Below, piece by piece: positions 59,119 through 64,000 of a stretch of 64,000 nucleotides of DNA (position 1 is its first letter; each line of letters starts with the position of its first letter). Under the pieces are notes generated by a model that saw nothing but the letters and a program-made list of their open reading frames with translations, was not told the origin of the DNA and did not search any database. Both the position numbers and the translations under genes were made by a program. Source of the stretch: Bacteroidota bacterium (GTDB lineage: Bacteria > Bacteroidota > Ignavibacteria > UBA10030 > SZUA-254); NCBI GenBank assembly GCA_036522515.1, contig DATDFQ010000056.1:310001-374000 (forward strand), written 5' to 3'.

Positions 59119-59682
59119 TCAGACTTTCTTAGGGGGCCGGTCCCGGGCATCCCGTCTCAGATTGGGGGTCGGGCGGAGGATGATCGTCTGAACGATCGCT
59201 CCCCCCACCTCGATGTGAATTGTAACATGATTCTCCCGGAGGTTCTCCGAAGCGATTGCCCTGCCGTTAAACCTGGCCGCCATTGCGTTGAAGGCGCCGT
59301 TCAGCACGACCGTGGCAAGGTCTTTGGGGATCAGGACCCGCCGCTCGATCCTCGAAAACCTGGAATTCGGCACCGCGATTTCCTTCCTGCGCGTCCACGA
59401 TTCGTCGATGCCGAAATGGACGAGGACCGAATCGACCTCGTGGTCGATTTCCGCGAGCACGGCGGGCGAAGCCTCCGGGACCGGCTCGGACCTCTGCTCG
59501 CCGGGATGCCCGGTAGTGTCCGCCAACCCCGAACTTGCCGACACCGGTCCGGCTTCGCCATGGCGGGGCGGGGTCAGGCTGGTGCGGTTGAGAAAGAACA
59601 AGCCGGCCGCCGCGACTCCCATGAGAAGCGAGATCACCAGGCGCACGACGATCGGGTGATCGACCAGAGGGCCCCGGCTCAT
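59119..59682 (-). CDS. small membrane-anchored protein of unknown family
   Basis: 187 residues from ATG 59682, which overlaps the crotonase stop by 4 nt (ATGA). One N-terminal helix (VRLVISLLMGVAAAGLFFLN), a Pro/Ser/Gly-rich linker, then a periplasmic domain with DHEVDSVLVHFGIDESWTRR, VLIPKDLATVVLNGAFNAMA and VTIHIEVGGAIVQTIILRPT. The latter order loosely recalls the N-terminal domain seen before divergent polysaccharide deacetylases, but no deacetylase follows. Unknown function. Confidence 0.75.
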   Translation of the reverse strand: MSRGPLVDHPIVVRLVISLLMGVAAAGLFFLNRTSLTPPRHGEAGPVSASSGLADTTGHPGEQRSEPVPEASPAVLAEIDHEVDSVLVHFGIDESWTRRKEIAVPNSRFSRIERRVLIPKDLATVVLNGAFNAMAARFNGRAIASENLRENHVTIHIEVGGAIVQTIILRPTPNLRRDARDRPPKKV

Positions 59683-60464
59683 CGGCCGGCGAACGAAGGT
59701 TTGCGCTTTTCGATGAACGCTTTGGTCCCTTCCGAGAAGTCTGCCGTGCCGCAGCATTCTCCGAACATCGATGCCTCCACCTTCAGACCCTCGCTCAAAG
59801 GCATTTCCATGCTGATGTTGATCGCCTTCAGGCTCATGCGCACCGCGATCTGGCCCTTCGAGAGAATCGTCCGGGCGAGCGATTCGGCCTCCGCGAGCAA
59901 ACGGGAGCGGGGGACGACGAGGTGTACCAGTCCGATCCTGAGCGCTTCCTGGGCATCGATCGGGCTCCCCGTGAGGATCATGGCCGTCGCCCGGCCCGGC
60001 CCGATCAATCTCGGCAGCCGCTGGGTTCCGCCATAACCCGGAATAGTCCCCAGGTTCACTTCCGGCTGGCCGAAACTCGCGTTCTCCGATGCGATCCGCA
60101 AATGGCAGGCAAGCGCGAGCTCGCAGCCCCCGCCCAGCGCGTAGCCGTTGACCGCGGCGATCACCGGCCTGCCGAGGTGCTGGATCCGGTCGAAGAGCGC
60201 CTGGCCGGAGAGCGAGAATTCCTTGCCGGACTCGGGAGTAAGGGAGGAAAGTTCCCCGATGTCCGTCCCCGCGGCGAAGGCCTTCTCCCCCGAGCCCGTC
60301 AGAATTGCGGCGTCCACCTCGTGCCCGGACCGGATCTGTCCGAACACCTCGCCCAGCTCCTTCTTGCAGAGCGCGTTGAGGGCGTTCAGTTTATCGGGAC
60401 GGTTGAGGGTGATGAACGCGATCCGTTCCCTCGTCTCGAACAGCAGCGTTTGATAGTTTGTCAT
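59679..60464 (-). CDS. enoyl-CoA hydratase/isomerase (crotonase) family protein
   Basis: 261 residues: oxyanion-hole segments (KAFAAGTDIGELSS and VNGYALGGGCELALACHL), catalytic glutamates in GGGCELAL and FGQPEVNLGTIPG, then the trimerisation helices. Both Glu residues are present, as in true hydratases such as short-chain enoyl-CoA hydratase or crotonyl-CoA forming enzymes. Exact substrate not decided. ATG start, 29 bp after rmlA. Confidence 0.93.
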   Translation of the reverse strand: MTNYQTLLFETRERIAFITLNRPDKLNALNALCKKELGEVFGQIRSGHEVDAAILTGSGEKAFAAGTDIGELSSLTPESGKEFSLSGQALFDRIQHLGRPVIAAVNGYALGGGCELALACHLRIASENASFGQPEVNLGTIPGYGGTQRLPRLIGPGRATAMILTGSPIDAQEALRIGLVHLVVPRSRLLAEAESLARTILSKGQIAVRMSLKAINISMEMPLSEGLKVEASMFGECCGTADFSEGTKAFIEKRKPSFAGR

Positions 60465-60493
60465 CGATCCTTCTCCTTAACACGCTTCCGGCG

Positions 60494-61561
60494 CTACCAT
60501 GCGACCTCGACCCTGCTCTGGTCGCCGATCATGAAGCGGTGGACGTGCGGTTTTCCGACGGCGTCCACGATCTCCACGTCGTTGCCGAGGATGCTTCCCT
60601 CAATCCGGATGCGGACGTCGAGCACCTTGCAATCTCTCAGGACGATGCTGTACTCCACTTCCGAATTCCGGATCTGGGTCCCGTCGCCGATCGAGGTGAA
60701 GGGTCCGATATAGCTGTTCTCGATCACGCAGTTCCTTCCGATGATGGCCGGCCCGCGCACCACGCTGTTGAGGATTTTCGACCCTTCCCCGAGCTGCACT
60801 TTCCCCGCCACCGTCGAAGTCTTGTCGATGTGCCCCTCGAGTTGGGGACGGAGATTGTCGAGCACGAGCCGGTTCGCTTCCAGCAGGTCCGAGGGCTTGC
60901 CGGTGTCCTTCCACCAGCCGGTGATCTCGCTGAATCCGACCTTATAGCCCTTGTCGATCAGGTACTGGTGCGCATCGGAGATCTCCAGCTCGCCGCGCTT
61001 GCTCGGTTTGATCTTTCTCGCCGCCTCGAAAATATGGTGGTCGTAGATGTAAATGCCCGCGACCGCAAACTGGCTTCTCGGTTTGGAGGGTTTTTCCTCG
61101 ATGCGGACGATCCGCCCTTTCTTGATCTCCGGCACGCCGAAGCGCTCCGGATCGCGAACCCGGGCAAGCGTCAGGAAGCAATTGCAGCCGCTCCGCTCGA
61201 ACTCCTCGATGAATCTCTTCACCCCGCCGACCACCATATTGTCGCCGAGGTAGAAAATGAAGTTGTCCTTCCCGACGAACCTCTGAGCGATCTTCACGAC
61301 ATGCGCGAGGCCGAGGGGCGCGGTTTGGGGAATATACGTAATCCGGGCGTTCCACCGCTTCCCGTTCCCGATCGCCTTCTGCACCTCATCGTTGTCGGCG
61401 TTGCAGACGATGCCGATCTGCTTGATTCCCGCATCGACCGCGGCCTCGATCGCGTAGTGCAGAATCGGCTTGTTGGCGATGGGAATCAGGTGCTTGTTTT
61501 GGGTGTGGGTCAGAGGCCTGAGGCGCGTGCCGCGGCCGCCGCTTGCGATGAGTGCTTTCAA
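60494..61561 (-). CDS. glucose-1-phosphate thymidylyltransferase, long (RmlA-long) type
   Basis: 355 residues. Nucleotidyltransferase domain (1-240): LIASGGRGTRLRPLTHTQNK, HLIPIANKPILHYAIE, YLGDNMVVGG, GWWKDTGKP. C-terminal left-handed beta-helix (about 245-355: VVRGPAIIGRNCVIENSYIG). Forms dTDP-glucose, the entry to dTDP-rhamnose and related sugars; no rmlBCD genes are next to it. ATG overlaps the DUF2520 stop by 4 nt. Short RmlA forms are about 290 residues; the long form's role is less well defined and UDP-glucose/other sugars are possible. Confidence 0.93.
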   Translation of the reverse strand: MKALIASGGRGTRLRPLTHTQNKHLIPIANKPILHYAIEAAVDAGIKQIGIVCNADNDEVQKAIGNGKRWNARITYIPQTAPLGLAHVVKIAQRFVGKDNFIFYLGDNMVVGGVKRFIEEFERSGCNCFLTLARVRDPERFGVPEIKKGRIVRIEEKPSKPRSQFAVAGIYIYDHHIFEAARKIKPSKRGELEISDAHQYLIDKGYKVGFSEITGWWKDTGKPSDLLEANRLVLDNLRPQLEGHIDKTSTVAGKVQLGEGSKILNSVVRGPAIIGRNCVIENSYIGPFTSIGDGTQIRNSEVEYSIVLRDCKVLDVRIRIEGSILGNDVEIVDAVGKPHVHRFMIGDQSRVEVAW

Positions 61562-62514
61562 TTCTTCACCTTCGCTCGATTATTGAGTGGATGGTTCTTT
61601 AGTATTTGCCTGAATTGTCCGATCAACCGTTCAAAATTCTCCTGGCTGAGCTTCTGTTGTTCTTTTCCGACCCGCGCAACCTCGATTCCTCCGGAGATAT
61701 AGGCCGGGAGAAACTTCGGGGCGTAGGCCAGGAGCGCTTTGAGATGGAGGTCCACCGTCTCGAAATCGCCTCTTACGATCGGCCCGGTAAGCGAGTCGGC
61801 GGCGGGCGGGTGCACCGCGTTCTCAAGCGTCGCCGTGATCAGGGGCCCGAACATTTCCTCCCAGGTCGCCGCCACGCCGAGTCGCAGGGTCAACTGCTCG
61901 ATTGAATGGAGGTGCACCATCAGATAATTCGACGCAAACACGCATATCACGTGGTAGAGGGGCCTCAGTTCTTTCCGGATAATCAGGGCTCTCCCGCCCA
62001 GGTCCCCGATCAAACGCTCCGCCCGCCCGACCGCCTCCCGCTCGCCGTCGATCCCGTAGAAGATTCCCTGAATCTTCGCCCGGCTCCTCCCGGGCCCGCG
62101 CTGCCTCCCCGGTGGCCTCATGGAGGGAAACGTCTGGATCGGGTGCATCGACGCCACCAGCGATCCGCGCCGGCGGAGCGGTTCCAGCACGTCTGCAGAA
62201 TGCACTCCGGAACAGTGGACGACGAACAGCTTTTTGAAGTTGATCGCCTTCAGTTTCGAGACGCTGAGCGCCACCTCCGCGATCGCCCCGTCCGGGACGG
62301 TGAGGAGAAGGCATTCGGTCTTCGGGGAAAGGTCGCCGATCTCCGTCGAAGCCCTGCCGCATTGCAACGCCTTCGCGAGCGCGATCGCCGGAGCGCCGCT
62401 GCGGCTGATGACGGAGACGAACGGATAACCCCTGTCGTGCAAGGCCCGCCCGAGCGAGGAGCCCACCGCTCCGGCGCCGACGATGGAAACCCTGGGAGGA
62501 CGCGGTGCCGGCAC
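61558..62514 (-). CDS. Rossmann-like and DUF2520 domain protein
   Basis: 318 residues: N-terminal NAD(P) Rossmann fold (VSIVGAGAVGSSLGRALHDR), a middle VVHCSGVHSADVLEPLRRRG and SMHPIQTFP, then the helical DUF2520 domain (KELRPLYHVICVFASNYLMV, GPLITATLENAVHPPAADSL, LTGPIVRGDFETVDLHLKAL). Related to ProC/oxidoreductases; reaction unknown. GTG or ATG start at 62514, 6 bp after the MEMO gene. Confidence 0.9.
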   Translation of the reverse strand: MPAPRPPRVSIVGAGAVGSSLGRALHDRGYPFVSVISRSGAPAIALAKALQCGRASTEIGDLSPKTECLLLTVPDGAIAEVALSVSKLKAINFKKLFVVHCSGVHSADVLEPLRRRGSLVASMHPIQTFPSMRPPGRQRGPGRSRAKIQGIFYGIDGEREAVGRAERLIGDLGGRALIIRKELRPLYHVICVFASNYLMVHLHSIEQLTLRLGVAATWEEMFGPLITATLENAVHPPAADSLTGPIVRGDFETVDLHLKALLAYAPKFLPAYISGGIEVARVGKEQQKLSQENFERLIGQFRQILKNHPLNNRAKVKN

Positions 62515-62520
62515 GGGAGG

Positions 62521-63354
62521 TCAGTTCGTATTGAGAAGAACGGCGGAAAGGTATCCCACGACGCTCGAGCGGTCGCCGGTCACGTCCCCGGAATTACAGT
62601 GGGAGAGGATTCCGGCGCGATTCGCGCCGAGACGCCGGGCCGCAGCCATCACCGCGACCATCGGACCGCCCCCGCAGGCTTCGGTGCGCCTTGTCTCCAG
62701 GTCGGTCATGATTTTCTCCTCGTCGAATCCGGCGACGTCCGCGACGATAATGCCGTCGAGCGATTCCGCAACTTCATAGCGATGGTAGTGGGAAAGATCG
62801 GTGCTTGCAATGAGCAATACCCGGGTGCCCGCGAACACCTGGGCGAGCCTTCCCGCAAGGTGGAAGCAATACTCTCTCCGTTGTTCGCCCATCACGATCG
62901 GCAGTATGTTCACCTCGCCGAGGACCTCCTGGATGAAGGGGAGATGCACCTCGATCGCATGTTCGTTCCGGTGGCCCATCCGGGACGCCTCGATGAGCGG
63001 ATCACCGGAAACGAGGAGCTCGCGGAAGCGATCGTCGACCGGCAGATCACCGAGCGGAGTGCGGTATCCGCTTCCTTCATAGACGGAAATGCCGTCAAAG
63101 TATTCCCGGTGGCTCGGGGAGACAATGACCACGCATTCAAACGATTTTCCGCCGAGCAGTTTGTATCCCAGGGATGCCGCGTCGCCGGAGTACTCGTATC
63201 CGGCATGCGGCAGGATCAATCCGAGGATGACTCCCTCTTCGGGCCGTGCGTCCGCGCGGGCCAGGCGCGCGCCGATTTCCGCGCGGAGGGCCTCCGGATC
63301 CGCCGGATAGAACATACCGGCCACGGCCGGTTCGCGTATGAGCGGCGGGGTCAC
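62521..63354 (-). CDS. amrB: AmmeMemoRadiSam system protein B (MEMO1 family)
   Basis: 277 residues of the MEMO family, related to extradiol dioxygenases. Metal-site residues: LPHAGYEYSGDAA, EHAIEVHLPFIQ, STDLSHYHRYE, and Cys in TEACGGGPMVA. Bacterial MEMO proteins are encoded with AMMECR1 and a radical SAM protein; the biochemical role is unsettled (redox and metal chemistry). Sits 27 bp from the AMMECR1 gene. The radical SAM partner is not in the window. Confidence 0.92.
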   Translation of the reverse strand: MTPPLIREPAVAGMFYPADPEALRAEIGARLARADARPEEGVILGLILPHAGYEYSGDAASLGYKLLGGKSFECVVIVSPSHREYFDGISVYEGSGYRTPLGDLPVDDRFRELLVSGDPLIEASRMGHRNEHAIEVHLPFIQEVLGEVNILPIVMGEQRREYCFHLAGRLAQVFAGTRVLLIASTDLSHYHRYEVAESLDGIIVADVAGFDEEKIMTDLETRRTEACGGGPMVAVMAAARRLGANRAGILSHCNSGDVTGDRSSVVGYLSAVLLNTN

Positions 63355-63381
63355 CGGCAGAGGTTCAATGCGCGCCGTGAT

Positions 63382-63969
63382 TCACCGTTTCCCACGGGCC
63401 TCCGATTCCTCTTCGAAGATCTCCGCCGTGAAGAGGTAGGTTTCCGCGCCTGGACGTTCCCAGATCCGGGGAGGCAGGCCGGCCTTTTTGGCGGTCTGGG
63501 AGAGAAAAGTCTCACGGTCCCACCCGTGTTCCAACGGCACCTGCGGCAAGAGGAGGCCGCGATTTCCCCCATATCCGATCAGCAGACCGTGTGTTCCCAC
63601 TTCGATGTCGGTAATCTGTTCCATCTTGATTAATGGCGAGAGGACGGAAATTTCAATCGCGAGAGCGTCTAATTCATCCGGCCCGACGGGTGGAAATCGC
63701 TGGTCGTCGAGCGCGGCTTTCACCGCAGCCTCCTGGACGGTATGCGCCAGCGGCTTGAGGGGATCGACGTACCCGATGCACCCGCGCAATTCCCCGCTGA
63801 TCCGCAAGGTCACGAACGCCCCCTGCGGACGGAGCAGAGCGGGCTCGCAGGGTCCGATCGACGCCGGGGGTTTTCCCCTGACGGCCGACTCGATTGAATC
63901 GCGCGCCAACTCCAGCAGAAAGGCTTTTTCCGAGACTGATAGCACGATCTCCCCGGTCCGGTCGTCCAT
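63382..63969 (-). CDS. amrA: AmmeMemoRadiSam system protein A (AMMECR1 domain)
   Basis: 195 residues, AMMECR1 fold: AFVTLRISGELRGCIGYVDP (the conserved LRGCIG), VKAALDDQRFPPVGPDELDA, EISVLSPLIKMEQITDIEVG, and GLLLPQVPLEHGWDRETFLS. Pairs with the MEMO gene that follows. ATG at 63969; only 31 bp precede it in the window, so any upstream gene is unseen. Confidence 0.93.
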   Translation of the reverse strand: MDDRTGEIVLSVSEKAFLLELARDSIESAVRGKPPASIGPCEPALLRPQGAFVTLRISGELRGCIGYVDPLKPLAHTVQEAAVKAALDDQRFPPVGPDELDALAIEISVLSPLIKMEQITDIEVGTHGLLIGYGGNRGLLLPQVPLEHGWDRETFLSQTAKKAGLPPRIWERPGAETYLFTAEIFEEESEARGKR

Positions 63970-64000
63970 GGATCTGCGAAAACTTACGCAAATTCTGAGT

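Noticed and set aside
61906-63633. 575-residue plus-strand open frame
   Set aside because: Shadow of the DUF2520, MEMO and AMMECR1 genes; no motifs, and it crosses their junctions.
1-64000. tRNA, rRNA, CRISPR array, riboswitch, integrase or transposase
   Set aside because: None recognised by reading; a tRNA scan and RNA-family search would be needed to exclude small RNAs.

Overview
This 64 kb window is ordinary, gene-dense bacterial chromosome of roughly 58-60% GC (judged by eye). I see no rRNA, tRNA, CRISPR array, phage or insertion sequence. The gene set points to a Gram-negative Bacteroidota/Chlorobiota-type lineage, most like the Ignavibacteria. There is a Kdo and Lpt lipopolysaccharide-export block, a PorQ-like type IX secretion protein, a 1,450-residue secreted propeller protein ending in a type IX sorting tail, a TonB receptor, SPOR lipoproteins and OmpA. 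Several promoters match the ordinary -35/-10 consensus (TTGACA / TATAAT-like with 16-17 bp spacing) rather than the divergent Bacteroides type. Many neighbouring genes overlap by 4 nt (ATGA, GTGA, TTGA), so operons are tightly coupled.

Layout. 1-1633: a UvrD/PcrA helicase split by an apparent frameshift. 1720-6661: a BaiN-type flavoprotein, a SulP transporter and two tandem SYLF lipoproteins; between the lipoproteins lies a recombination scar in which a 3' fragment of the trehalose-phosphatase gene abuts a 3' fragment of a baiN gene. 6116-10802: a trehalose operon (DUF5752, TreT, fused OtsA-OtsB, SYLF). 10866-14500: RDD protein, TonB receptor, ispE. 14606-20273: kdsA-kdsC-unknown-kdsD-lptC-lptA-lptB, a full Kdo supply plus LPS-transport operon. 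20392-25658: SGNH hydrolase, DinB/YfiT protein and a MacA/MacB-like exporter with two permeases but no ATPase. 25882-30234: the type IX cargo with 13 YCF48-type repeats. 30540-36708: alpha/beta hydrolase, BioY, and a response regulator/MASE1-multi-PAS kinase pair.

36720-42062: recX-recA-response regulator-thpR-cinA-pgpA-pgsA, then rpmB. 42226-46448: a complete exporter (two permeases, ATPase, adaptor). 46581-52346: tsaD, a GT-C-like membrane protein, mltG and an Ig-like lipoprotein. 52504-54457: two SPOR lipoproteins and deoC. 54713-63969: porQ, then a long minus-strand run (AMMECR1, MEMO, DUF2520, rmlA, crotonase, unknown, glyS, ompA, TPR protein).

Main surprises: (i) the otsB/baiN scar between the duplicated SYLF genes; (ii) two genes whose evident starts are not ATG/GTG/TTG (ATC at 32087 and ACG at 50628), each behind a well-placed Shine-Dalgarno sequence; (iii) two independent routes to trehalose in one operon; (iv) an unrecognised CxxC protein inside the Kdo operon; (v) four families of intergenic palindromic repeats, three of them seen twice. 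I did not find a convincing wholly new multi-gene system. The strongest candidates for new biology are the non-AUG starts, the DUF5752/TreT/OtsAB/SYLF operon and the Kdo-operon unknown.
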